A DNA stretch of 64,000 nucleotides from JBPESN01 sp051710625 (GTDB taxonomy: Bacteria; Pseudomonadota; Gammaproteobacteria; Enterobacterales; Enterobacteriaceae): NCBI RefSeq assembly GCF_051710625.1, contig NZ_JBPESN010000002.1, forward strand, positions 1-64,000. Direction: 5' to 3'. Below are positions 1 to 9,689 of this stretch, in pieces. Below the pieces are notes generated by a model, which saw only the letters and a list, made by a program, of their open reading frames with translations, did no database searches and had not been told where the DNA came from. Position numbers and translations under genes: made by a program. Position 1 is the first letter of the stretch, and each line of letters opens with the position of its first letter.

Positions 1-439
1 TCGCGAGGAAACCGGTGGGCTGGGCTATATCGTTCTCCCCGGACAGCAGACTGACCATCAAAGCACTGGAAATGGCATGGGAAACGCGTGGTAAACCAGC
101 CGGAGTGATGTTCCACAGCGATCAGGGCAGCCACTATACGAGCAGGCAGTTCCGACAGTTGCTGTGGCGTTACCAGATCAAACAAAGCATGAGTCGGCGT
201 GGTAACTGCTGGGATAACAGTCCGATGGAGCGCTTCTTCAGAAGTCTGAAAAACGAGTGGATACCGGTAACGGGCTAAATAAGCTTCAGCGAAGCAGCTC
301 ATGAAATTACCGACTATATCGTGGGATATTACAACGCACTCAGGCCGCATGAATATAACGGTGGGTTGCCACTAAACAAATCAGAAAATAGATACTGGAA
401 AAACGCTAACGCGGTGGCTAGTTTTAGTTGACCACTACA
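1..439 (+). mobile_element. IS911-like insertion sequence (IS3 family), right part only, cut by window edge
   Basis: This is the 3' part of an IS3-family element. The protein matches IS911 OrfB, and the right end (TGTAGTGGTCAACTAAAACT on the minus strand, ending at 439) is identical to the end of the complete copy at 60822-62070. The DNA immediately after 439 is ppsA coding sequence on the opposite strand, so the element has truncated ppsA. The left part lies outside the window. Confidence 0.92.
3..431 (+). pseudogene. IS911-like OrfB transposase, C-terminal part with a nonsense codon
   Basis: DDE transposase of the IS3 family, which inserts and excises the element by a copy-out mechanism. 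The visible part covers the rve integrase core: 'VMFHSDQGSHYTS' carries the second catalytic Asp, and 'NSPMERFFRSLKNE' carries the catalytic Glu. A TAA at 276-278 replaces an expected Tyr codon. The same frame then continues through 'FSEAAHEITDYIVGYYNALRPHEYNGG' (as short matching blocks) to the natural TGA at 429-431. The only visible lesion is therefore the one stop after the catalytic Glu. The start is beyond the window. It is probably inactive. Confidence 0.88.
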
Positions 440-1208
440 ATATTGCGCCGCACCACGGCAGGTCGGCCGCTGGCCAACGTCGGTTTGTAGACGTAAAACT
501 CATCGGGATTGACCGCGCCCTGCACTACCATTTCGCCAAGCCCGTAGGCGGCCGTGATAAAGACCACCTGATGCCTGATTCAGTGAACATGACGCCCGAG
601 GCGGCCTCGTCGGCGCGGACCATGCGCTGCACGCCCGCTGAGAGGGCCACGCCGCGGTGATCGTAGCCTTGATGCGCACGATAGGAAATGGCCCGGTCGT
701 TGAACAGCGAGGCATAAACATGCTTGATAGCGATCATTACCGCATCAATGCCCTGCACATTGAGGAAGGTTTCCTGCTGACCGGCAAAGGACGCGTCGGG
801 CATATCCTCCGCGGTGGCCGACGAACGTACGGCAAACGAGGCATCGGCATCATCGGCGGACAATTATTGGTAGCAGGCGGTAATGTCGGCTTCCAGGCCG
901 GGCTGGAACGGGGTATCGATAATCCATTGGCGGATCTGGCTGCCGGCCTTACTGAGGGCAGCGACGTCATCAATATCGGTCTGGTCCAGCAGTTGGTAAA
1001 TCCGTTGATTGATCCTACTTTGATTGAGAAATTCGTTGAATGCCTGGGCAGTAGTAGCAAAACCATTGGGCACCGACACGCCCACGGCGGACAAATGGGT
1101 AATCATCTCACCGAGCGAGGCGTTTTTCCCGCCTACCCGGTCCACATCATGCATACCAAGCTGGTTATACCACAGTACATTTTCGGCAACATTGTCATTT
1201 TGCGGCAT
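440..1208 (-). pseudogene. ppsA: phosphoenolpyruvate synthase, 5' third only, cut by IS911
   Basis: PpsA makes PEP from pyruvate and ATP for gluconeogenesis. The first ~110 codons match enteric PpsA closely ('LWYNQLGMHDVDRVGGKNAS', 'VPNGFATTA', 'IRQWIIDTPFQP'). I place the start at 1208 because an AAAGG lies about nine bases upstream. A TAA at 864-866 replaces a Gln codon in the same frame. The match resumes with 'LSADDADASFAVRSSATAEDMPDASFAGQQ' (in blocks) and 'GVALSAGVQRMVR', with a small deletion and a frameshift near 590. The gene stops at the IS end, after about 255 of roughly 790 residues, so the phosphohistidine and PEP-binding domains are gone. It lies head to head with ppsR, the usual enteric arrangement. 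Confidence 0.93.
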
Positions 1209-1372
1209 CTGGGTCATCCTTTTTAAACATGGGCACGGACATCGTGTCGCTGTGGTGACGACAGGCAAAAAGCCTACTTTGACGTTAGCATAATCCTCTA
1301 TGCGCTCGCCCAATATGAATCGTGCCAGCGCCCAAATTAAGACTAAGCCGTATTCCGGCAAAGGAGTCGTCG

Positions 1373-2192
1373 ATGGAAAGATGCGTATTTTTTATTTCTG
1401 ATGGTACCCCCATCACCGCCGAGGTGGTGGGGCACTCGGTTTTGTCGCAATTCTCACTCACGACCGCCCTGTACTCTCTGCCATTCGTCGAGAGTGAAAC
1501 CCGCACGCGCGGTACGGGAGCAGATTAATGCGCTTTATCAACAAAGCGGCGTCCGGCCGCTGGTGTTTTATTCGATTGTCAGCCCGGCGGTCCAGCACAT
1601 TATCGAGGAGAGCGCCGGCTTTTGTCAGGATGTGGTACAAGCGCTGGTGGGGCCGCTCCAGCAGGAATTGGGCATCGCGCCAGATCCGGTGGCGCACCGG
1701 ACCCACGGTCTTACCGCCACTAATTTAAGCAAGTACGATGCGCGTATCGCCGCTATTAATTATACCCTCGCCCACGACGACGGTATTTCGCTGCGCAATT
1801 TGGATCAGGCGCAAATTATTTTGCTCGGCGTGTCGCGCTGCGGTAAGAAGCCCACCAGTTTGTATTTAGCGATGCAATACGGTATCCGCGCCGCCAATTA
1901 CCCTTTCATCGCTGACGATATGGATAATCTTTCGCTGCCCGCGGCGCTGAAAGCCCATCAACTTAAACTGTTTGGTCTGACCATCGACCCCGAGCGCCTG
2001 GCTGCTATCCGCGACGAGCGCCTGAGCGACAGCCGCTACGCCTCGCTGCGCCAGTGCCGGATGGCAATTAATGAAGTGAAATCGCTATTTCGCAATAATA
2101 ACATCCGCTATCTCAACTCCACCAATCACTCCGTGGAGAAAATCGCGGCGAAAATTATGGATGTGTTGGGGATGAGGCGGCGCATGTATTAG
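1373..2192 (+). pseudogene. ppsR: PEP synthase regulatory protein (kinase/phosphorylase), frameshifted
   Basis: PpsR (YdiA, DUF299) reversibly phosphorylates PpsA. The start at 1373 has AAGGAG six bases upstream and begins 'MERCVFFISDGTPITAEVVG'. Near 1503-1508 the frame changes: residues up to 'FVESETRTR' are in one frame and 'ARAVREQINALY' onward in another, consistent with loss of two bases. The rest is well conserved to the end, including 'LLGVSRCGKKPTSLYLAMQ' (nucleotide-binding loop) and the C-terminal 'SVEKIAAKIMDVLG'. Length is otherwise normal (about 273 residues). Its target ppsA is also broken, so the pair was probably lost as a unit. A protein could start downstream but would lack the N-terminus. 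Confidence 0.9.
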
Positions 2193-2297
2193 CAAATTTT
2201 GCCGGGCAAGGTTGAATTCAGCGCCGGTTGGGGTATCGTGAGCAGCATCGATTCCCGGTAACTCTACCGCGGTGAGTCCCCCATTTTAGAGATAAGC

Positions 2298-3344
2298 ATG
2301 CAAAAGACAGATGAATTGCGCACGCGGCGCATCGACCGATTAGTTGCTCCCGCCGCGCTGGCCGCCGCCTTGCCGCTAAGCGCGGCGATGGCCGATAATG
2401 TATTGCGGGTGCGCCAGCGTATTGAACGTATTTTACACGGCGATGACCCCCGTTTGCTGGTGATAATCGGCCCCTGCTCCATCCACGATACCGATGCGGC
2501 GCTGGATTATGCGCGCCGGCTTAATCCGCGGCGCGTCAAGTACCAGGACCGACTGGAAATTGTCATGCGCACCTATTTTGAAAAGCCGCGCACCGTGGTG
2601 GGTTGGAAAGGGTTGATTGCCGATCCGGGGCTAGACGGCAGTTTTCGCGTGAATGACGGTTTGGAGATCGCCCGGCGGCTCTTGCTGGCTGTCAACGAAT
2701 CGGGCCTACCGACCGCAACGGAATTCCTAGATATGGTCACCGGCCAATATATTGCCGATCTGATTAGCTGGGGCGCTATCGGCGCGCGCACGACCGAAAG
2801 CCAGATCCATCGCGAGATGGCCTCCGCGCTCTCCTGCCCGGTCGGCTTCAAGAACGGCACGGACGGCAATATCCAAATCGCCATTGACGCCATTCGCGCC
2901 ACCCGCGCGTCCCATCTCTTTCTCTCCCCGGACAAACAAGGTCAGATGACGATATATCAGACCGGCGGCAATCCCTATGGGCATATTATTATGCGCGGCG
3001 GCAAATTGCCTAATTATCAGCCGCAGGCGATCGCCGATGCCTGTGCGCAGTTGGCATCGTTCGGGCTGCCGGCGCATTTGCTGGTGGATTTCAGCCACGG
3101 CAACAGCCAGAAACAGTATCGCCGTCAATGGGACGTCGCGCATTCTGTTGCTCAACAATTGCGTGACGGCAGCCGGCAGGTGGTAGGGGTAATGGTTGAA
3201 AGTAATCTGGTAGCGGGTAATCAGATCCTGCGTGCCGCCACGCCGTTGACCTACGGTCAATCCATTACCGATGCCTGTCTTGACTGGGAAGACAGCGAGC
3301 GCCTGCTGGCGCTGCTGAACGACGCAGTGGATTGCCGCTTCTAG
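2298..3344 (+). CDS. aroH: 3-deoxy-7-phosphoheptulonate synthase, AroH type
   Basis: Condenses PEP and erythrose 4-phosphate to DAHP, the first step of the shikimate pathway (cytoplasmic). The 348 residues match the full length of class I DAHP synthases. Visible motifs are 'GPCSIHD' (58-64, metal-binding Cys60), 'KPRTVVGWKG' (PEP and metal binding, about 97-106), 'GARTTESQIHREMAS', 'GFKNGTDG' and 'VDFSHGN' (metal His). Position next to ppsR and N-terminal 'MQKTDELRT' favour AroH over AroF or AroG. I see no clear trp operator upstream, so tryptophan control cannot be confirmed. It is the only intact gene between the IS end and ihfA, suggesting selection for aromatic amino acid synthesis. Confidence 0.95.
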   Translation: MQKTDELRTRRIDRLVAPAALAAALPLSAAMADNVLRVRQRIERILHGDDPRLLVIIGPCSIHDTDAALDYARRLNPRRVKYQDRLEIVMRTYFEKPRTVVGWKGLIADPGLDGSFRVNDGLEIARRLLLAVNESGLPTATEFLDMVTGQYIADLISWGAIGARTTESQIHREMASALSCPVGFKNGTDGNIQIAIDAIRATRASHLFLSPDKQGQMTIYQTGGNPYGHIIMRGGKLPNYQPQAIADACAQLASFGLPAHLLVDFSHGNSQKQYRRQWDVAHSVAQQLRDGSRQVVGVMVESNLVAGNQILRAATPLTYGQSITDACLDWEDSERLLALLNDAVDCRF

Positions 3345-3693
3345 TCGGCTATGGCGGCCCGGCCGGATAGGGTATAGCCTGCTGGTCTGCAGCCTCATTG
3401 TTGCCGCGACGGCGTCCGCCGTTTCATGTCTGGCCCTGGCCTCGGGTTTACCAAATTGCTGTACCACAACATTGTTTTATGGCACAAACGCCTGATTAGG
3501 CGGTGGCTCGCTGACCCGATTGTCCGTCCCCCCGCGCGCCCGTGTGCAGGCGACCATCACGCCCTCATTTCAGCACGGATAACCCCTTTTTTTAAAGGGT
3601 AAACACGCGTAGACTTTAATGTCGACCCATCAACAGGCTTTCTCACCGGCGTACCCGGGCAAACGTTTTCGCTTCTATTCCGCGAGGTTTATC
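3345..3693. other. Gene-free stretch between aroH and an unrecognised broken gene
   Basis: No coding sequence is supported. In E. coli this position holds ydiE (hemP), but I found no trace of it. A short palindrome (about 3582-3600, CCCTTT then AAAGGG with T-rich centre) could act as a weak terminator after aroH. Confidence 0.5.
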
Positions 3694-4594
3694 CATGCAA
3701 ACCAGCCTTTCCTATGGCGTTTCGCTGAACGCGCTGACGTTCCCCTTCTGCCGCCGTTACCGTCTTCATCTACGGCGCTGGCGCAACGGCTGAAGGCCGT
3801 GCAAACGCTAACGGCAGTACAGACGCTACCGCTGGTGCTTCCACCCACGGGTCTGCCGCGGTATCATCCCGCCCGCTACCGGCAAACATCTTAAGACCGT
3901 TACACTGGGCATCAGCGGCATCCCGGGCCGGGATTGTACACTATTTTTGAGTTGACATTGTCCAGCAAAGCTATCCGTCCGAGGATTGTATCAACCACTG
4001 CCTGTATCAGCTTAAGCAGCGTCGTTTGCTGATGTATACCCAAATCGCCAGCGCCCGGGAAAGAACCAACCTGCTATGCCTATATGCCAGTAATGACGGC
4101 GGATCCCGCGCGATGCTGTCGGCGAAAAAAATTACCCGCCGCAAACTCATTCTACCTATCGGCTGGATTGTGCGCTTTCCTTTCGCGGTGACGTCACTTT
4201 CTTTGCCGTGATGTACAAAAACAGCGACGGTCTCCGCCAGCCGCTATTCACCCTTACGCGCACCGCCGATAACACACTCGTCGCCTATGCCCCGGGGCAA
4301 CACTCCGCAGAGTCGGCTATTATTGCCCATCGAGTGAGTCTGGCCGCATTGGGCTTATTGAAGCATCATTTCCCGCTGCTGATTGTTACGTTGGTGGGCG
4401 ATACCCGCCATACGGCGGTTTTTGTGCAATGGCAAGCGGATCAACGCCGTCAGGACCTGTTTTGCCTGCCGCTGCTGCCGGGGCTAGACGGGTCCCGCTA
4501 CGAATTACGTTTCAGCATTATGGATTTGACCGGCGCTGCCGGCAGCGACGCCTGGATAGTTATTCGCCACTATAGCGAAAAACACCGTCGCTGA
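3694..4594 (+). pseudogene. Unrecognised protein gene, multiply frameshifted
   Basis: I do not recognise this gene. Three stretches on the plus strand look protein-coding and follow each other: 'MQTSLSYGVSLNALTFPFC' from an ATG at 3694 after GCGAGG; 'YPSEDCINHCLYQLKQRRLL' through 'RERTNLLCLYASNDGGS' at about 3955-4150; and 'YRLDCALSFRGDVTFFAVMY' running to the stop at 4594 ('GLDGSRYELRFSIMDLTG'). At least two frameshifts separate them. The last part is about 145 residues without a stop and with natural composition, which is why I think the gene was real. There are no membrane segments or catalytic motifs that I can name. It sits where enteric genomes usually have hemP. Confidence 0.4.
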
Positions 4595-4684
4595 AGTGAA
4601 CGGCGGGCGCCGCCATCGTGCCGCCGTGAGAGGGACGGCCGCGTGATGCCCCTGAGGCGAAGCGGGAGTGATAATAAGACGCGC

Positions 4685-6143
4685 TCAACTGGAGCAGGAG
4701 ATGGCCAGATGACGTCCCCAGTCGGGTGGCGGCGCGGCGAAATCATCCTGGCCGAGGCCGTCGCGGCAGGGGTCACGCAGAGCCTGATGCAGCCGCGCCA
4801 GTTCGCCTGTTTCCCCTTTTTCCGCCTCGCTAATCGCCTGCTGGGCCCAGGTAGTTACGCAGCACAACAATGCGCGGGTTGACCGCCAGCATCGCCTAGC
4901 GCCGCACGTCATCAGCGCGCCCCTCTTGCGCCAACCGCCGCCGGTAGCGGCTGAACCAATCGTCAAACGCCGCCCGATCGACGAAATCGTCCCGTAGCGG
5001 CGTGTGCGGATCCTGCCATTCTGTCAGGGGGAGCGCGCGAAAAGTCCGGGTATAATCGACCCCCTCCCGCGCCATCAGCTGTAATAAATCCGTCAACAGC
5101 GCATTATCCTGCGTGTCTGCTTGGGTTAACCCCAGTTTGGCGCGCATCTGTTCGCCAAAAGCCGCCATCAGCGCCGGTTCGTACTCTGCCAGCGCGGCCT
5201 GCAAGTCCGCCACCGGCATCAGGCCCGCAAGCGCCTGCGCCAGCCGGTTAAGATTCCAGAGTGCCACCGCCGGCTGATTATCAAACGCGTAGCGCCCCTG
5301 ATAATCAGAGTGATTGCAGATAAAGTTTAGCTGCTAGGCATCGAGAAAACCATAAGGGCCATAATCGATCGTCAGAAGGAGGATCGACATATTGTCGGTG
5401 TTCATCACGCCGTGGGCAAAGCCGCAGGCCTGCCAGCGGGCGATCATCCGCGCGGTGCGCGTCACCACATCAGATAACCACAACAGCCGATAACGGCCGT
5501 CGACGCCGACCAACGCGGGCCAATGCCGTTTGATGACGTAATCCGCTAATCGGGTGACGTTGTCCTGCTGGCGCAGGTAATAAAAATGCTCAAAATAGCC
5601 AAAGCGCACATGGCTGTCGGCAATACGCATCATCATTGCGCCCGGCTCAGGCTGCTCGCGCCACACTGGCTCCTCGCTGGTAACGATGGTGAGCGCGCGG
5701 GTGGTAGCGATACCGAGATGGTGCAGCGCTTCCGAGGCGAGAAATTCGCGTACCACCGCGCGCAGTACCGCGCGACCGTCGCCCATGCACGAATAGGTCG
5801 TCAGTCCAGCCCCCTTCAAATGCCAGTCGACGCTTTTGCCCACCGCCAACGTCTGCTCGCCGAGTAGAATGCCGCGGCCATCCCCCAGTCGGCCGGCCCA
5901 GACGCCAAATTGATGCCCGCTGTACACTTGCGCCAGCGGCTGCATACCCGGCAGCAGGCGCTCGCCGGCCCAAACGCCAGCCTCCTGGCCGGTAAACAGC
6001 GCCGGATCGAGCGCCATTTCCTGCGCCAGCTCGGCATTGTGGTAAAGCAGCCGCGCGCCGGTGAGCGGCGTGGGCGCCAGTTCACTGTAAAAGCCGGGCA
6101 GGCAACGATGATAACTGCTGCTAAATTGGGGATAATGTGGTAT
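4685..6143 (-). pseudogene. selO: Protein adenylyltransferase SelO (YdiU), inactivated
   Basis: SelO is a pseudokinase-fold enzyme that transfers AMP to proteins. The sequence follows E. coli SelO from 'FYSELAPTPLTGARLLYHN' through 'QVYSGHQFGVWAGRLGDGRG' and 'HGVMNTDNMSILLLTIDYGP' to the end 'DWGRHLAISCSS'. Three kinds of lesion are visible: the best start position, four bases after AGGAGG, reads ATA (6141-6143) rather than ATG; a TAG at about 5334-5336 follows 'YGPYGFLDA'; and stops and frame changes fall between 4690 and 4900. Length is otherwise normal (about 480 residues). The E. coli family ends in a Cys-Ser-Ser tail, which is preserved here. Confidence 0.92.
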
Positions 6144-6237
6144 GGGCCCTCCTGCCCTCAGTATAGCCGGGGCCTCAAGCGGCCGGTTTTCCGCCTCCGG
6201 CCGCCAAGGTTCAACGCCGGACGGCAAAGCCACGCGT

Positions 6238-7265
6238 TCAACGCAGGCTGGCCGCGAGCCGGTCTGCCACCGCCGTCAGCGACGCCTGCTCTTCCGGCCA
6301 CAGCGCAGTCAATTGCCTGCAACACGCCGCAATAGCCGCCGGCCGGTAGCAGTCCACGCCCGGCAGCCGTTTCGCCAGAGCTTCCACAGCCGCGCGGGAT
6401 TCAGACTGTCGGTAAAAATCCGGCGGCGGCTTATGGCGCCGCGCTCGACGTCAAAATGTATTCCCCCCCTCCCCAGGCAAAACGGGTGTCAAGCAGGTGA
6501 CTGAAAGCCGGCGCGGCGCCAAAATTCCATTCCCAGCTGCTTTGTCGGCGAAACTGCTCGGCAAACCCGGGCAAATCAGGGATCTGCTGCGGTGAGATAC
6601 GCTCCGGCACCGCCGACTCGCCATCGATGGGCAAAAAACGCCTGCTGTACGCTATGACACAGCCGCGCATGATCGATGCCCGGCACCCGTTCGGCCACGT
6701 TCGCCACCCGCGAGCGCACCGAGGTAATCCCCTTCGCCTGTAATTTTTTCAATCGGGATTCAGGTAGTGCGCCAGGCGGCTCAGATCGGCATGCAGCAAT
6801 ACCGTGCCACGATGAAAACCACGATCGGCGGTCTGGTGGTAGGCGAAACCGCTGATTTTGCGTTCGCCGTCGGGCGTCGCTATCACCAAATCATTGCGCC
6901 CCGAGGCGCGGGCTTCAATCCCAAGCCGCCGCAGACCGTCCAACATGATGGCGCTGGAAATGCTTCTGTCATAGCCCGGCCTGCCGGCCATAAAGGTGAA
7001 ACACGTGTTGCCCAAGTCATGAAACACTGATCCGGCCACCGCCACGGCTGCTGCGACGGGCCAGACGGATGCCATCGCGTTCCATACGCCAGGTATTGCA
7101 CTCTTTCCAGGGGTTTTGCGCGCGACCGATCACCACGGTTTGTGCGTTGCGCCAGAGAAACAGTACCCGCTGACTGGCCGGCATTCGACGGAAAATGCAC
7201 TTTTCCAGCGCCAGATGGAACCAGGGATCGTGGGAATCCGATAACAGTAATCGCAATGAAGACAT
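6238..7265 (-). pseudogene. lplA: Lipoate-protein ligase A, frameshifted
   Basis: LplA scavenges free lipoate and attaches it to 2-oxoacid dehydrogenase and glycine cleavage proteins. The start at 7265 follows GGGAG and reads 'MSSLRLLLSDSHDPWFHLAL', then 'QRVLFLWRNAQTVVIGRAQN' and 'LARRSS'. The frame breaks there and resumes at 'VFHDLGNTCFTFMAGRPGYD', continuing to 'LSRLAHYLNPD' at 6749, where it stops. Further pieces ('FAEQFRRQSSWEWNFGAAP', 'FTDSLNPA', and a C-terminal helix ending at 6238) lie in other frames. Total length equals a full LplA (about 338 residues). At least three frameshifts make it non-functional. In E. coli lplA lies elsewhere, so the location beside selO and nlpC is a lineage feature. 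Confidence 0.9.
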
Positions 7266-7287
7266 GTTTTCTCCCGGCACGGTGCCG

Positions 7288-7755
7288 TCAGATACGCCGC
7301 GCCTGCCAATAGGCTTTACGCCAATAGCTGTTTTCCAAGGACGAGCGGATCACCCCGCGGCTGGTGGAGGCGTGAATAAAGGTGTTGTCGGTATCATAAA
7401 TACCGACATGCAGGCCATAGCAACCGCTGCCGGTTTTGAAAAACACCAGATCGCCAGGCAGCCGCTCATCGCGATCCGCCAGGCTACCGATATCGGTCTA
7501 CGCCTCGGTCGTGCGCGGCAGCATAATAGCGAAACGGTCGCGGAAGGTGAGGTAGACGAAACCGGAGCAGTCAAGCCCGCTCGGGCTCAGGCCGCCGTAA
7601 CGATAAGGTGTGCCGTACCATTGCTTCGGCTGGTCGTTAAGCTTGGCGATGACCATGATCGAGTCGGACAAACGCGGATCCGGCGGTGGCGCATGGTGGC
7701 TACAGCCGGTCAACAACAGCACCAGCCCCAACAGTAGAACAGCGATCCTTTTCAT
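7288..7755 (-). pseudogene. nlpC: NlpC lipoprotein peptidase with a single in-frame amber codon
   Basis: NlpC/P60-family lipoprotein, a likely cell-wall endopeptidase. The first 85 codons give a lipoprotein signal ('VLLLGLVLLLTGC', Cys lipidation site) and the catalytic Cys in 'GLDCSGFVYLTF'. Codon 86 is TAG where Gln is expected. The same frame then reads on without further damage: 'DERLPGDLVFFKTGSG', 'LHVGIYD' with the catalytic His, 'FIHASTSRGVIRSSLE', ending 'WQARRI' at 7288. A product stopping at the amber codon keeps Cys but loses His. btuD ends four bases inside the nlpC start (ATGA overlap). Recent loss, suppression or a sequencing error are all possible. Confidence 0.9.
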
Positions 7756-8267
7756 TGTTGTTTCACTCTCTGACGCGACACCAGCCAGCGGCGGTCGCCG
7801 GCCGACACCAGGCTGAACGCGACGTTGAACACGTTTGTCAAGTGTTCGGGCGTCATCACCTCGGCGGCGGCAGGGGCCGCCGCCAGTTCACCCTGCGCCA
7901 TCAGCCAGACCTCGTCGGCATGCGCCAGGGTATGATTAAGATCGTGCGCGCACATCAGCACCTTCAGTCCCGCCGTAGTCAACAGGGCAATCAGTTGACC
8001 CAGCGCAACCTGCTGCGCGATATCCAGGCTGTCCGCAGGTTCATCCAGCAACAACAGGCGGGCGTCGGTATTGAGCGTCGGCCAGACCTGCAGCATGACC
8101 GCCGCCAGCCGTACCCGCTGCCACTCGCCGCGAAAGGGCTGCAGAGCGGCCAGACAAGCGAGCAGCGTGCTTTTCCCCGCGCTGTTGGGACAGCGATCGC
8201 AAACGCTCCGGGGCCGCGATGTCGCGGGCGCAGAGCAACCAGCGGGACGAGGGGCCGTCAACGCCAT
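7752..8267 (-). pseudogene. btuD: Vitamin B12 import ATPase, internally deleted
   Basis: BtuD is the ABC ATPase that powers B12 import through BtuC. Walker A survives as 'PNSAGKSTLLACLAAL' (canonical GPNGAGKST altered to PNSAGKST). It is joined almost directly to 'RGEWQRVRLAAVML', so the Q-loop region and the start of the LSGGEW signature, about 60-80 residues, are missing. Walker B 'LLLLDEPADSLDIAQQ' and the H-loop 'VLMCAHDLNHTL' remain. The N-terminal end is out of frame ('LLCARDIAAPERLRSLS' is the expected reading). The whole is about 170 codons against a usual ~250. It cannot be a working ATPase. Confidence 0.9.
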
Positions 8268-8270
8268 TAT

Positions 8271-8827
8271 CTATTGCGCCAGCGCCCGTTGCAGCGCGTC
8301 CTGCAAAAGCACGTCTTCCAGCGTCACGTCAGGTGCAAATCGGGCCAGCACGCCCCCGTCGCGGCCGACGAGAAACTTCTCAAAGTTCCACAACACATCG
8401 TACTTACTAAGTCGGCGTTAATCCTTTTGTGGTTAACCGCGCATAAAGTGTCCCCTGTGGCGCCGGCCTGGTCTCAGGACAGGCCGCGATCATCTCGCGG
8501 TACAAGAGGTGGCGGCGCTTGCCGTTAACGTGAATTTTACTGAACATGGGAAATTGCACCCCGAAGTTCCCGCAACAAAAGGCCAGGATGTCCTCATCGC
8601 TACCCGGCTCTTGACCAGCAAATTCGTTCGACGGGAACCCCAACACCTCGAACCCCTGATGTCGCCAGGTTTGGTAAAGGCGTTCCAACCCCGTATACTG
8701 GTCGGTAAGACCACATTGGGAGGCGACATTGACCACCAACAACACCGAACCGCGGTAGGTTTCCAGCGTGGTGATATCCCCCCGCCAGCGACTTCAGCGG
8801 CAACGTATGAAGTGTTTTGTGCATCAT
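8271..8827 (-). pseudogene. btuE: Glutathione peroxidase-like protein BtuE, frameshifted
   Basis: BtuE is a thioredoxin/glutathione peroxidase carried in the btuCED operon and is not needed for B12 transport itself. From 'LLVVNVASQCGLTDQY' (catalytic Cys) through 'VLGFPSNEFAGQEPGSDEDI' and 'FPMFSKIHVNGK' one frame is open to a stop at 8407. The C-terminus 'DVLWNFEKFLVGRDGG' to the stop at 8271 lies in another frame, and the N-terminal 'HKTLHTLPLKSLAG' in a third. Two frameshifts in a gene of normal length (about 183 residues) therefore inactivate it. It lies between btuC and btuD in the standard order. Confidence 0.9.
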
Positions 8828-9458
8828 TCCTCTCCTTGCTGTCGCGTCGTGTTACGCAGCCGGCGTCGGCCAGCGCGACGCTGATCCCGACCATCCAGCC
8901 GAACGCCAGCCAGCACAAAGCCGGGACGCCAGAAATAGACCGGCAATCCCAATTGCCGTGCGGCCACGTCGCCCAGCGCCAGCAGATTTATGACCCGACC
9001 GCAGGTGCACAGCCAGGCCAGAAAGGGCAGCAGCGGCAACATCAGCCATTTATCGCGCCAGTCCACCCCGCTGAATCCCAACATCCACACCGGCAACCGG
9101 CCGCCGCCTAACAGCACCGCCAGCGTTAATGTCATACCGTCGTTATTGGCGACGCAGAGCAGCCCCGGCGCCGCCAGCGGATTGTCGAAAATGCCCTGCA
9201 TAACCGCCCCCGCCAGCGCCAGCGCCGCGCCGCGCCGACGACCAGAACGGCCAGCGTGCGCGGCAAGCGCAACTGCCAGATAAACAGCCGTGCCTCATCG
9301 CTCAGCCAACGATCAGGCTACAGCCAGATTTCGCCGGCGCTGAGACTAAAGGCCAACGCCACCAACAGCAGCAGCACGAGCAGGCTTACCCGGCGCCGGT
9401 CCAACCGCTGTTGCCTTTTCAGCAAACGGGGGTAGCCCGGATCGCCTGAGGCGGTCAT
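8824..9458 (-). pseudogene. btuC: Vitamin B12 import permease, fragmentary
   Basis: BtuC is the inner-membrane B12 permease (ten membrane helices, ~326 residues). The start at 9458 has AAGGAG ten bases upstream and gives a hydrophobic first helix 'VSLLVLLLLVALAFSLSAG', followed by a stop. Later pieces are 'LFIWQLRLPRTLAVLVVGAA', 'IFDNPLAAPGLL', 'GFSGVDWRDKWLMLPLLPFL' and 'INLLALGDVAARQLGLPVYF', in shifting frames. A segment between 'LLGGGRLPVWML' and 'GFSGVDW' is missing and the C-terminal third is absent. With btuD and btuE broken too, ABC-dependent B12 uptake is lost from this locus. Confidence 0.9.
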
Positions 9459-9593
9459 TATACCATCACTCCTTGTCCTGATAATTACCCCGGCGCAGCA
9501 TAGAACCGGCCCATTATGCACCTATCCTAACGTTATCTTATTAAAAGTGACAGCACTGTAAGCGCCCAGGGGCACGGTCCGGTTAGCGGACAT

Positions 9594-9619
9594 AAAAAAC
9601 CCGCGTGGTTCGGCCCGGG
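9594..9619 (-). terminator. Rho-independent terminator, second of a tandem pair
   Basis: On the minus strand a GC-rich stem (CCCGGG...CCGAACCACG...CGGG) runs into TTTTTT. It repeats the design of the hairpin just upstream, including the following ATGTC, so the two arose by duplication. Confidence 0.65.
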
Positions 9620-9628
9620 TAGCAGACA

Positions 9629-9654
9629 TAAAAAAACCGGGCGGTGCGGCCCGG
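9629..9654 (-). terminator. Rho-independent terminator, first of a tandem pair
   Basis: Minus-strand stem CCGGGC / GCCCGG followed by seven T residues, about 35 bases after the probable stop of the small exported-protein gene at 9690-9888. It probably ends that transcript. Confidence 0.75.
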
Positions 9655-9689
9655 ATTGGAAAGCATGGCGGAAAGCCTGTGTTGCAGTC

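Noticed and set aside
2193..2297. trp operator upstream of aroH
   Set aside because: I looked for the TrpR palindrome (CTAG-centred) and did not find a convincing match.
7686..8528. 280-codon plus-strand frame over nlpC and btuD
   Set aside because: Antisense to recognisable btuD/btuE remnants; composition is rich in Arg, Gln and Pro as expected of a shadow.
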